Shown here piece after piece: positions 43,758 to 51,291 of a DNA stretch of 64,000 nt. This DNA comes from Teichococcus coralli (GTDB taxonomy: Bacteria > Pseudomonadota > Alphaproteobacteria > Acetobacterales > Acetobacteraceae). The notes beneath the pieces are model-generated. The model was not told the DNA's origin. It saw only the letters and a list, made by a program, of their open reading frames with translations, and ran no database searches. Both the position numbers and the translations under genes were made by a program. Position 1 is the first letter of the stretch. The number at the start of each line of letters is the position of its first letter. The DNA is taken from the NCBI RefSeq assembly GCF_009829925.1, contig NZ_SNVJ01000006.1:124001-188000 (forward strand), read 5' to 3'.

Positions 43758-44174
43758 TTGTCGGAACGAAGGGTGCGGCAAGCCTTGGCAGGAAACAAGC
43801 CGCAGGGAAGGCGTTGTGCCGCTCGCGCAAGCGCTCGCCGATGCGACAACAATGCCGACCTGCTGCGTCTGATCACAGTCTGCGCGGTGACTTGGGGCCA
43901 CGCCTATGCGCTGGCCTGCCCAAGCAAGGCGATGCCGGTCAGCCGCCTGCTGGGCTTCGACTGTTCCGGATTGCTCGCAACAATGCTTCTTTTTGTCCTG
44001 AACGGCCTGCCCGCCCTGAACAGCGGGATCGGCAACCCCTCGGCCGCACACCGCATGTGCGCACGTGCATTCCGCCTCTTCCTCGCGCCCGTCATCCGCG
44101 CTGCTGCTTCCTTGCTTGTTCTGAGACTCTTGCTCACCGGGCTGCCGCCTCGCACCTGCTCCGCAAGCTCATGA
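43758..44174 (+). pseudogene. N-terminal fragment of an acyltransferase-3 family protein
   Basis: The open frame 43758-44174 contains, from about residue 33, LLRLITVCAVTWGHAYALAC, then FVLNGLPALNSG and ARAFRLFLAPVIRAAA. This is the start of an acyltransferase-3 (OafA/NodX-type) membrane protein: the first span with the catalytic-type His in a GH motif, the 'F.lnG' second span and the basic RlfP-type loop. Intact members have ten spans and about 350 residues; here the frame ends after three, with no continuation. It is probably a truncated remnant related to glycan O-acylation. Confidence 0.5.
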
Positions 44175-44864
44175 AGCGGCTGACCCATCCTCATCAAGCC
44201 TGCGACGGCGGATGTTCTGGCGGGCGCGTTGCAGCACGGCCCGAACCGGCTTGCGAATGGCGTGCTGCGGGCTCTCCTTCATGACCAGACGATGCATGAA
44301 CCAGCTCGGCCTTGCCGGAAGCTCCAAGTCTCGGGAAGGCGGAGCCCAGACAAGCAAGACGTTCAACCGCCTTTCGTCCGAGGCCCGATAGCGGGAGGCG
44401 CGGCTGGTGCTGGATCGCGGAGGCGCCCAGGCTCCGTCGGGAGCGGCCGCCGGCGCAATCGCGGCCAGCACGGCCGAGGCCTTTCGGAAGCTCGGTGCGG
44501 CGGGCGGAACACGGCCATGGGCTACCGGCTCGCCCGAGCACGGCGGATCAGGACGCTGGCGCGGGAGAACCGCGCCCAAACCCCTCTTGCGCGCCGATCC
44601 GCGGCGCCGACTCAGCGGCGACTGACAGCGTCACACTCCGGTCCAGCAGTTGCATGGCAAAATCTTGTTGAACACTCCGGCAAGCCCTGGCCAACACCAT
44701 CTGCCACGCGGCATCATGGTCAAAACCGAGCTGAGGCTATGCGGGGCGCATTAGGGTGTTTTATGGCGATTGTTCAGGTGAGGGCCTGATTTAATTCCGT
44801 TACCCCGGGTAGTAGCTTCGATGGTCAATGGCCGCCCCGCCTTTTCCGGTGCAGGAGGTATTGC
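44175..44864. other. Gap with no recognisable gene, upstream of the response regulator
   Basis: About 690 nt. Open frames on both strands (for example 44229-44789 plus and 44169-44579 minus) show no family signature. The last 100 nt turn A/T-richer and probably contain the promoter of the response-regulator gene. The 5' part may be further debris of the disrupted acyltransferase locus. Confidence 0.5.
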
Positions 44865-45518
44865 TTGGTCCGGATCTTGCTGGTTGATGACCACGACGTG
44901 GTTCGCCATGGACTGCGGCACCTCCTTGAGCAACAGGAGGGCTGGGCGGTTTGTGGCGAAGCAGCCTCCGGTCGTGCGGCGGTCGAGCTGGCTCGGTCAC
45001 TTACTCCCGACGTCGCCGTGATCGACGTTGCGATGCCAGACCTGAATGGCCTTGAGACAACACGGCAGATCCGAAAGGCCAGCCCTCGCACTGAAGTTCT
45101 CATCTTTACCATGCATGAGTCCGAGCAGCTTGTTCGCGAGGTGCTCGCGGCAGGCGCCAAGGGTTACCTGCTGAAGTCCGATGCTGCGCGCTCCATCGTC
45201 GCGGCGGTTGAGGCTGTGGCAGCGCGCCACCCATATTTCAATTGGAAAGTTTCCGAAACGATCCTGGATGGCTTTCTACGCATCACCAACAACTCATCAG
45301 GCGAAGGAGAGGCGGTGGGCGAACCACTCACCCCTCGCGAGCGAGAAATTGTTCAACTTATTGCTGAGGGATGCAGCAATAAGGAGACGGCCATACGTCT
45401 CGATATCAGCGTCAAGACCGTTGAAACTCATCGCGCGGCACTGATGCGCAAGATCGGCGCACATACCATCGTTGATATCATCCGCTATGCCACGCGCAAT
45501 AAGCTGGCCTCGATGTGA
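44865..45518 (+). CDS. NarL/FixJ-type response regulator
   Basis: A 217-residue two-component regulator. The receiver domain (1-120) has the acidic pair in LLVDDHD, phospho-acceptor Asp54 in AVIDVAMPD and the conserved Lys in GYLLKSD. The C-terminal LuxR-type HTH (about 154-200) reads LTPREREIVQLIAEG, SNKETAIRLDISVKTVETH. The start is TTG 44865, with AGGAGG at 44853-44858 six nucleotides upstream. No histidine kinase lies beside it, so it is an orphan regulator whose partner must be elsewhere. Confidence 0.93.
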   Translation: MVRILLVDDHDVVRHGLRHLLEQQEGWAVCGEAASGRAAVELARSLTPDVAVIDVAMPDLNGLETTRQIRKASPRTEVLIFTMHESEQLVREVLAAGAKGYLLKSDAARSIVAAVEAVAARHPYFNWKVSETILDGFLRITNNSSGEGEAVGEPLTPREREIVQLIAEGCSNKETAIRLDISVKTVETHRAALMRKIGAHTIVDIIRYATRNKLASM

Positions 45519-45579
45519 AATCTCCAAGGCTTCGCAGAGCTTGACCCTGCCGGCGGCGCCTGCGGGGCAGAGGACGCAT

Positions 45580-46330
45580 GGAATGGGGGACGTGCTTTCC
45601 GTGGCAGGCGGCTACGGCGCGCCACTCCTTCAGGTACACTCAAAGCTTCTCCAACCGGAACCTCTTGTTGTCGATCCAGATGAGATGAGCCAGAGGCGTT
45701 TCGGTTCGCCTAGGCAGAATCGTGAGCCGAGCGCCCATGGCCCGGATCCCGCCGCGGAAGGCATCAGAGGCATAGTCCTTGCCGCCTACAACCCAGCCCT
45801 GCGTCCATAGCAGACAGCCAGCAGGTCACGAGCGGTTCCCACGCCTCGCCGTCTGCGAGAGCCAAGGTGGTGGCCTGTCCACATCCCATCCAGAGCCCGC
45901 CCGCTTGGTGCCATGGCCGTCGCGTAGCCGGCTCAGGCGCTTGGCGCAGATTTCGGTTCTCGCCAAGAGCCAGCTTCTTCCGCCGGCGCTGACGTGTGGC
46001 GAGCGAAAATGTTGATGCCTTCGAGGAAGATCATGCCGAACGCCGCGCCATAACGCTTGATTTGCGCCAGCAGGTGCGTGCAGATGCCTGCCTTGCCACA
46101 TCGAATGAAAAGTTTGGCCCTCCAGCCATCAGGCCGGGTCGGCGGGAAGGCTGTGCCGCTTGGCGCCGTCCTGAGGCCCTCAAGGATTGGCCGCGAGCCT
46201 TCGCTGCGGCTTCTTTGGAGGCACCTTGCTGCTAGACCCGATCTCCTCAATCCGAGGCTCCAACACTGCTCTGGCCGCATCTGCGAAGGCGTGGCCCCTC
46301 TCGCTTTCCGCCACATTCGGAAAATAGGGC
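45580..46330 (-). mobile_element. Degenerate IS5-type transposase remnant
   Basis: On the minus strand, a frame near 45790-45640 reads DYASDAFRGGIRAMGA followed by ILPRRTETPL, then an in-frame TGA (45640-45642), and in the same frame YLKEWRAVAACHGK. This order, a 'D-Y-D-s-d-a-f-r...rGa...iPpr' block then a 'LKeWRaiAtryDK' block, is the C-terminal catalytic part of IS5-family transposases. Upstream pieces in other frames (46150-46000) are compatible with earlier transposase sections. Stops and frameshifts make it non-functional. No terminal inverted repeats could be defined. Confidence 0.5.
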
Positions 46331-46506
46331 CGGTATTCGAGATCTGGCAGGCCTCAAACCACCACTCCCTCAGGGACGTGTTCTTACTTCTTCAGGGATC
46401 GACCTGATACTGCCCATACAAAAAATGCGTGAAGCTGCCGTTTGTGAATCCTCTGGTGCAGCACATTCCCGCTGCGCATAGAGAGCCGATGGGAAGGATG
46501 GATATC

Positions 46507-47034
46507 ATGAAGTTTTGCAGTACCTTTCGCGTTTTAGCGCTGGGCATGGCAGCCTTCGCCGGCCTTCACGCTTCCGAGGCTTCCGCCCAGCAGAAAAACT
46601 GCATCGATGTGCTTGCTGGCAACAAGCAATTCTCGCGTTTTGTGAATGGCATCGTTCATACTCACCTGTCCAACCAGATGCGAAACGCGAATGAGATAAC
46701 GATCTTCGCGCCGACCAACGACGCTGTAGGTCATATCAACCAGGTTCTGCTCGACCGCTTGTTTCCCATGGAAGAGGGAAACTCTCGGCAAGCAGATCCT
46801 GTGCTGGCGCCCGCCGCGGTGGGTGCGCACATCGTTCAGGGAAAACACTCCCGTGAGCAGCTTCGTCACGGCGCCAACTTCACAACTGTTTCTGGTACGC
46901 CGCTGAGTGTGCAGGCAACGGGCGACACACTTCGCGTCCAAGGTGCTGGCGGCACGGAGGCTCGTGTTACGCAAGCTGACATTCAGTGTTCAAATGGCGT
47001 AATCCACGCCATTGATGCGCCTCTCCTTCGTTGA
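46507..47034 (+). CDS. Exported FAS1 (fasciclin) domain protein
   Basis: A 175-residue protein with a Sec signal peptide (VLALGMAAFAGLHASEASA) and one FAS1 domain: EITIFAPTNDAV is the H1-type motif, followed by VGAHIVQGKHSREQLRHGA, a FTTVSGTPLSV strand, and the C-terminal CSNGVIHAIDAPLL, the conserved 'nG.ih.id..l' end. FAS1 proteins are secreted adhesion or surface proteins. I start at ATG 46507 with GGAAGG upstream. It is followed immediately by a strong hairpin. Confidence 0.88.
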   Translation: MKFCSTFRVLALGMAAFAGLHASEASAQQKNCIDVLAGNKQFSRFVNGIVHTHLSNQMRNANEITIFAPTNDAVGHINQVLLDRLFPMEEGNSRQADPVLAPAAVGAHIVQGKHSREQLRHGANFTTVSGTPLSVQATGDTLRVQGAGGTEARVTQADIQCSNGVIHAIDAPLLR

Positions 47035-47043
47035 GCAGGCGGG

Positions 47044-47082
47044 GAGAAGGCGGCATCGACGATGAACTGGTGCCGCCTTCTC
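47044..47082 (+). terminator. Hairpin terminator after the FAS1 gene
   Basis: GAGAAGGCGGCA (47044-47055) pairs perfectly with TGCCGCCTTCTC (47071-47082), a 12-bp stem with a 15-nt loop, starting 10 nt after the FAS1 stop. A pyrimidine-rich tract follows (to about 47095). It is the strongest stem-loop I noticed in the window and probably ends FAS1 transcription. Confidence 0.6.
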
Positions 47083-47169
47083 TACGCTTCTCTTACAAGC
47101 TGGAGGCAGCATCTTCCTTGCTGTGGCTTGCGTCAGGGACGAGTTTGCCTTGGCTGCGGAAAGGCGAAG

Positions 47170-47553
47170 ATGAGCATCATAACGCGACATAAAAGATGGT
47201 TGGTTGCCTCCACCGCTTATCTGTTGGCCAGTGCTGCGCCTTCGCAGGCGCAATGGCGTTTTCTTGCCCCAGAGAGCGGTCAATCTCTGACAAGGGAGGA
47301 TCTTGATCTGCAGCGTGCGGCAGCGCAGTCGCTTCTCGCTATGAATCCCCCCGCTCCGGGCGCTTCGAAGTCCTGGGAGAACTCTCAGTCAGGCGCGCGA
47401 GGCGAAGTATCAATGCTGCGGGCTTTCGAGCAGGGCGGGATGCCCTGCCGGGATTTGAAATATTTCCTGGCAAATTCCGGCTCCACAAATTCAACAGAAA
47501 TGGTTTTGAAGCTTTGCTTGACAAAGGCCGGCGAATGGAAAGCTGTCGATTGA
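47170..47553 (+). CDS. Small exported protein, 17-kDa-surface-antigen-like domain
   Basis: A 127-residue protein with an N-terminal signal (RWLVASTAYLLASAAPSQAQ). The C-terminal part, SKSWENSQSGARGEVSML, then GGMPCRDLKYFL and a terminal LCLTKAGEWKAVD, follows the pattern 'W.n..SG..G.v...C R.........C....G.W' seen in RT0821/Lpp0805-type and rickettsial 17-kDa antigen C-terminal domains. The two cysteines probably form a disulfide. Function unknown; periplasmic or outer-membrane location expected. Confidence 0.7.
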   Translation: MSIITRHKRWLVASTAYLLASAAPSQAQWRFLAPESGQSLTREDLDLQRAAAQSLLAMNPPAPGASKSWENSQSGARGEVSMLRAFEQGGMPCRDLKYFLANSGSTNSTEMVLKLCLTKAGEWKAVD

Positions 47554-47619
47554 GGCTTATTTGGCCTGCATTCCTGGAGATGAGATCATAATCTGATATG
47601 GAGCCAAGACGGCTGCGGT

Positions 47620-47790
47620 TCAGGCAGACTTGGACCAACGCATTCCTCGGCGATTGCACGCGGCAGAGCTGACAAGCGCCGTCCAGAAACTGGGCAATGG
47701 CCCGGTTCCGCCCCTCACAGGCATTCGAGACGACCAGCTTCACGCCGCGCCTGACCCGTGTCTTGAGGCAGGCAGTTTAAGGCAGTGCCT
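47620..47790 (-). mobile_element. IS256-family (mutator-type) transposase fragment
   Basis: A minus-strand frame from about 47785 to 47626 reads RRGVKLVVSNACEGRNRAIA followed by QLCRVQSPRNALVQV. This closely follows the highly conserved IS256 block 'rGlkgvklviSDAheGlk.Ai......twQrCrvHf.rNalahv' around the second catalytic region. The catalytic-type Asp after Ser is replaced by Asn and the surrounding gene is missing, so it is a dead fragment of about 55 residues. Confidence 0.62.
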
Positions 47791-48468
47791 CGTGTCACCC
47801 TGGAATTTTAGCTGGATCAAGGCGTAGGAGGACCGGCAACTAGGTCCTGAGCCGCCCGGCACCGGCGCGACAGAGACCGACTGGCCGCGATCACTGGCCA
47901 GGCACTGGCTCCCCCCTGTGTGGCCGCCGCGCGAGCAGCCCAGCGCTCGCCCCCACTCCTCGACTCAGGACGATGCCACGGACCTGCCGCCGTCGGGAGG
48001 TGCGCCAGCGCGTGCGAGTGGCCGAGGCTGGCTGCACGCGGCACCTGGCCAGATGTAAGTCGCCACCATGGCGAACATGCGCGGCAGGAGGCCTTGCCGC
48101 AGATGGATCTTGTCTGGCGCCCCCTCGATCGGCCCCTCCGCGTCGAAGGGGATTGCCTGCTCGGCTGATTGGGGATGAAGAGGATGGCTTCCCGCCCGAT
48201 CCGCCAAAATGTCCTTGAAGGCACTTGTCGAAGCTGACCTGGTGCTCCCTCAAATCCCGGCAGATCAGTGCACCTCAGCTCCTCCACATGCGAGGTTCAT
48301 GAAGTTCCTCCATACCGGTGCAGTCTCCGCTCTCTTGGTGATGCCTCCTCCGGTCCAGTTGTTGATCAAATCAGGACTCAACCGGATGCAAGGCGGAGCG
48401 GCGGTGCGTGCAAGCTTCCGTCTCGAGAGCTGCAACACACCACCTGAGCAGATAGGGGATTCCGGAGC
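47791..48468. other. Gap with no recognisable gene
   Basis: About 680 nt between the IS256 fragment and the Rap1a-like gene. Minus-strand open frames (47817-48287 and others) lack family signatures. The stretch is probably insertion-sequence debris plus the promoter of the plus-strand gene at 48469. Confidence 0.45.
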
Positions 48469-48903
48469 ATGAGACGCACCGCGCTTTCGCTCGCCTTCCT
48501 CATAATGGGAACGGCCGCCGCCACGGCGCAGGACAGCGCAACATCGTCCGATTCCCTGAACGCGGAGGCTTTCCGCGGCGGCAACGGAGGAGATCTTGCG
48601 CGTCTTTGCGCCGTGAAGCCTGACACCACCGCACGTGTCCTGGCCATGGGATACTGCCACGGCTTCCTGGCAGGAGTTGGTCAGGTGCATCGTGTGCTGA
48701 CCGGCACCGATGGGCCATTCCATCCAATGTTTTGCCCGCCGCAGCCGCCCCCGACGCTCTTCCAGGTTGCCGAGCAGTATGTGGCCTGGATGCAGGCACA
48801 TCCGGAGCATGCGGAGGAATTGGCGGTGAATGCGCTCTTGCGCTTCGCGGACGCCACCTATCCCTGCCAGTCGCCCCCCGCCGCAAGCCGGCGGCGGCGC
48901 TAG
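48469..48903 (+). CDS. Rap1a/Tai-like exported protein
   Basis: A 144-residue protein with a signal peptide (MRRTALSLAFLIMGTAAATA). The mature part has the Rap1a/Tai pattern: DLARLCAVKPD, GYCHGFLAGV, FCPPQPPPTLFQVAEQYVAW, and C-terminal AVNALLRFADATYPC, with four conserved cysteines likely paired. Founding members are immunity proteins to type VI amidase effectors, but most alphaproteobacterial homologues have no effector neighbour, and none is seen here. Function is therefore open. Confidence 0.72.
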   Translation: MRRTALSLAFLIMGTAAATAQDSATSSDSLNAEAFRGGNGGDLARLCAVKPDTTARVLAMGYCHGFLAGVGQVHRVLTGTDGPFHPMFCPPQPPPTLFQVAEQYVAWMQAHPEHAEELAVNALLRFADATYPCQSPPAASRRRR

Positions 48904-48937
48904 TGCCCCCATGCGTATGAAAGGAGGAGCCTTGGCG

Positions 48938-49213
48938 ATGGAACTCTTCGGAGCAGGGCGGAGGATTGCCCTTGTGGTGCTGCTTGGCCTAGCCGCATGC
49001 GCACCGCAGACCGAGACAGGACGCACAACCACAACGGGAGCGGGTCTTGGCGCACTCAGTGGCGCGGTGGTCGGCTCGTTTTCCGGCAATGCTGGATGGG
49101 GCGCGCTGGCTGGCGCGGGTGTCGGCGCTGCCGGAGGCTACGCCGTCGGGCGCTCGCGCGAAGCTCGGCGAGATGCTTATTGGCACGGATACAACGACGC
49201 TTACCGCCGGTAG
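48938..49213 (+). CDS. Glycine-zipper lipoprotein
   Basis: A 91-residue protein. The lipobox is LGLAAC (Cys about residue 20), followed by a Gly/Ala-rich double zipper (GAGLGALSGAVVGSFSGNAG, GALAGAGVGAAGGYAVG) and a short polar C-terminus (YWHGYNDAYRR). The ATG 48938 is preceded by GGAGGAG at 48923-48929. Glycine-zipper lipoproteins of this size insert in or lie under the outer membrane. It lies 34 nt after the Rap1a-like gene and may be co-transcribed. Confidence 0.75.
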   Translation: MELFGAGRRIALVVLLGLAACAPQTETGRTTTTGAGLGALSGAVVGSFSGNAGWGALAGAGVGAAGGYAVGRSREARRDAYWHGYNDAYRR

Positions 49214-49264
49214 GAGACGTCCTGGAAACAGCAAAGCGAGACGCCTCTCAGGACGCCGCCTTTG

Positions 49265-50101
49265 TCATGGGAGGGGTGTCCGGGGAGGAGAAGGCAGCTT
49301 GGGTGCCGTTTGGAAGCTGTCGATCGTCCATTCATAGACAGCCGCGCTGGTTCGCAGCGCGCCGATGCGCGAAGCTCCGAGATCCAGGATGCTCAGGATG
49401 ATCACGGTCCACATCACCGTCAGGACTGCGCCCAGAACACGCAGCGGGTTGTCGCGCAGGCCCAGTTGGAAACCGAGAGCTGCCATGCTCAACAGAGCGA
49501 GGCCGATCAGCAAGCCGACCAGCCGGCCCGGAAGTGTGAAGGCATAGGCGAAGCGCTGGGCTGTGCTTGCGTCGAAGGTGTCGTTGACGGCGCTCATGAG
49601 TGACACCGTGACTGGATCGGCGCGCTCACGCACCAGTGCCGAGATCTGCTCCCAGATTTTCTGCTGCAGCTCTCCCGTCTGGCGGTCTGCCGCACCGATG
49701 ATATCCGGATCCAACGGTGCGCGCACGAACTCTGCCCGGACCCGTGCGTAGCCCTCCAGGAGATGCATGATCTCGCTGGCTCTCGGGCCGCCCACCGCCT
49801 CTGCCCGCAACCAGGCCGTTCCGATGGCATTCGCCTCCGCCAGTGTCCCCGCGCGGCGTTCGCCGAAGCGCGCGTTGGCAAAGGAAAGGGTCAGCGCCAG
49901 GACGAAGGCCAGCAGGCCAAGCATCGCGCCGACCATGACGTTGACACCTTCCCCCTCCCCTCCTTGCTTGCGTGCGGTCCGGCGCCCGAACCAGTAGCCG
50001 ACCTCGCGCGCCAGGATCTGTACGAGGAGGAGCAAGGCGGCGAAGGCCGGCATGCTCCAGGTCGCGATCGCCGCGAGGAACTGCATTGCAGTGTCCATCA
50101 T
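49265..50101 (-). CDS. DUF4239 family membrane protein
   Basis: A 278-residue membrane protein with two N-terminal spans (AFAALLLLVQILA; MVGAMLGLLAFVLALTLSFA), a roughly 110-residue soluble loop rich in acidic helices, and two C-terminal spans (LVGLLIGLALLSMAALGF; VMWTVIILSILDL). This is the DUF4239/bestrophin-like layout. The conserved NARFGERRAGTLAEANAIGTAWLRAE follows span two, given here by its pieces RFGERR and EANAIGTAWLRAE. No function is established for the family. Confidence 0.8.
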   Translation of the reverse strand: MMDTAMQFLAAIATWSMPAFAALLLLVQILAREVGYWFGRRTARKQGGEGEGVNVMVGAMLGLLAFVLALTLSFANARFGERRAGTLAEANAIGTAWLRAEAVGGPRASEIMHLLEGYARVRAEFVRAPLDPDIIGAADRQTGELQQKIWEQISALVRERADPVTVSLMSAVNDTFDASTAQRFAYAFTLPGRLVGLLIGLALLSMAALGFQLGLRDNPLRVLGAVLTVMWTVIILSILDLGASRIGALRTSAAVYEWTIDSFQTAPKLPSPPRTPLP

Positions 50102-50119
50102 GTTGCCCCGTCTTGCTGT

Positions 50120-51124
50120 TCAGAAGCTGACACCGAGACCGACGGAGAAGCCAGAAATATTCCGGCCGAACACGTAGCGCCCGAGCAGGCGAACGCGCTC
50201 CACGTACAGGCCCAGGGCTCCAATCTTCAACGCACCAGTGTCAAGTTCCAGACCACCACCGACCTTTGTGAGATATTCGATGCCAAGTGCCGCGTCGCGT
50301 CTGCCGAAGAAGCGCGAGTGCTGCCCTTCCAGGACCCAGCGGACAGGCCGGTCAAAGGCATCCATACCGGTTGGCCAGCGTATCCGGCTCCAGAGATTGA
50401 CGGTGGTCGCCTCAGTCCCGATCCCGCGAACCGCGGCCGAGGTGTCGCCGAAGGTTTCGAGATGGAAGCGTGTTCCCCGGAGCTCGACGTCGATCTCGCG
50501 CGCTGGCTGATGATCGTACCAGGCCAGCACAAGGGAGCCGCCAAGGCCCCAGGCGTTCATCCGGCCCCGGTCGAGAAAGGCGAGATTGATATCGTTGCGA
50601 AACTCAACCAGGCTTCCGAACAGCGCGGCGTCGCTCGTCACATGCGCGACTGCCGCGTTCAAGATCGGCCGCAGGTAAAGGTTCCGTGCCAGGCGGAAGT
50701 CCCATCCCACGCCGAAGGTCGCGGAAATCTGGTCCCAGCGTGCCGGCAGACGCCGCTGTTGCTCACCATCGCTGAAGACGAAGCGCGGATCGTAACGCGC
50801 ATAGCCAAGATATCCTTCGAGATACAGCGGAAAGCCTTCGCTGACGGTGAAGCCGGCGCCGAGCTGTCCCAGGGTGACGCCAACATCATCATCGCTGCGG
50901 TTGATCTGCAGGGCACTCGCGGTGCCGTCGGGCACAACAGAATAGGCCAGCAGGTCGAGCACGCCCTCGGCCACGCTTCGCGGGGTGGTGCCCACAATGC
51001 CGGGTGGAAGTTGCGGCAGGCGGATCTCCTGCGCGGCCGCCTGGCCGAAGGCAGGCCCCAGGACAAGGCTCAGTCGGAGCAGGCCGAGCAATCCGCGGGC
51101 GACAAGGTGGAGCGCCTTACGCAT
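50120..51124 (-). CDS. Outer-membrane beta-barrel protein, function unknown
   Basis: A 334-residue exported protein: signal peptide with LHLVARGLLGLLRLSLVLG then AFGQAAAQ; alternating amphipathic strands afterwards (LYLEGYLGYARYDPRF, WGLGGSLVLAWYDHQ, ALGIEYLTKVGGGLEL), and a C-terminal strand ending in Phe (ISGFSVGLGVSF), the BAM recognition signature. The ATG complement 51122-51124 follows AGGAG. It lies 18 nt upstream of the DUF4239 gene on the same strand. Confidence 0.75.
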   Translation of the reverse strand: MRKALHLVARGLLGLLRLSLVLGPAFGQAAAQEIRLPQLPPGIVGTTPRSVAEGVLDLLAYSVVPDGTASALQINRSDDDVGVTLGQLGAGFTVSEGFPLYLEGYLGYARYDPRFVFSDGEQQRRLPARWDQISATFGVGWDFRLARNLYLRPILNAAVAHVTSDAALFGSLVEFRNDINLAFLDRGRMNAWGLGGSLVLAWYDHQPAREIDVELRGTRFHLETFGDTSAAVRGIGTEATTVNLWSRIRWPTGMDAFDRPVRWVLEGQHSRFFGRRDAALGIEYLTKVGGGLELDTGALKIGALGLYVERVRLLGRYVFGRNISGFSVGLGVSF

Positions 51125-51291
51125 ATCCGTCACTCCTGGGCAGAGCCGATCGGATAAAGGATCGAGCCACGCAGCGGCGGTTCTGCCCCCTCCTGTCGCC
51201 AAGCCGCGCCAAGCTTCTGCTCCTTGAAGCTGCTGCCGAGGCGGGCGCACCATCCGCCAGCCCAGCCATACGCATCGCCCCGCCCTACCGC

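Noticed and set aside
44229..44789. Plus-strand open frame upstream of the response regulator
   Set aside because: Composition-driven, no motif; overlaps an equally unconvincing minus-strand frame.
47817..48287. Minus-strand frames between the IS256 fragment and the Rap1a-like gene
   Set aside because: No recognisable family and no consistent codon pattern; left as debris.
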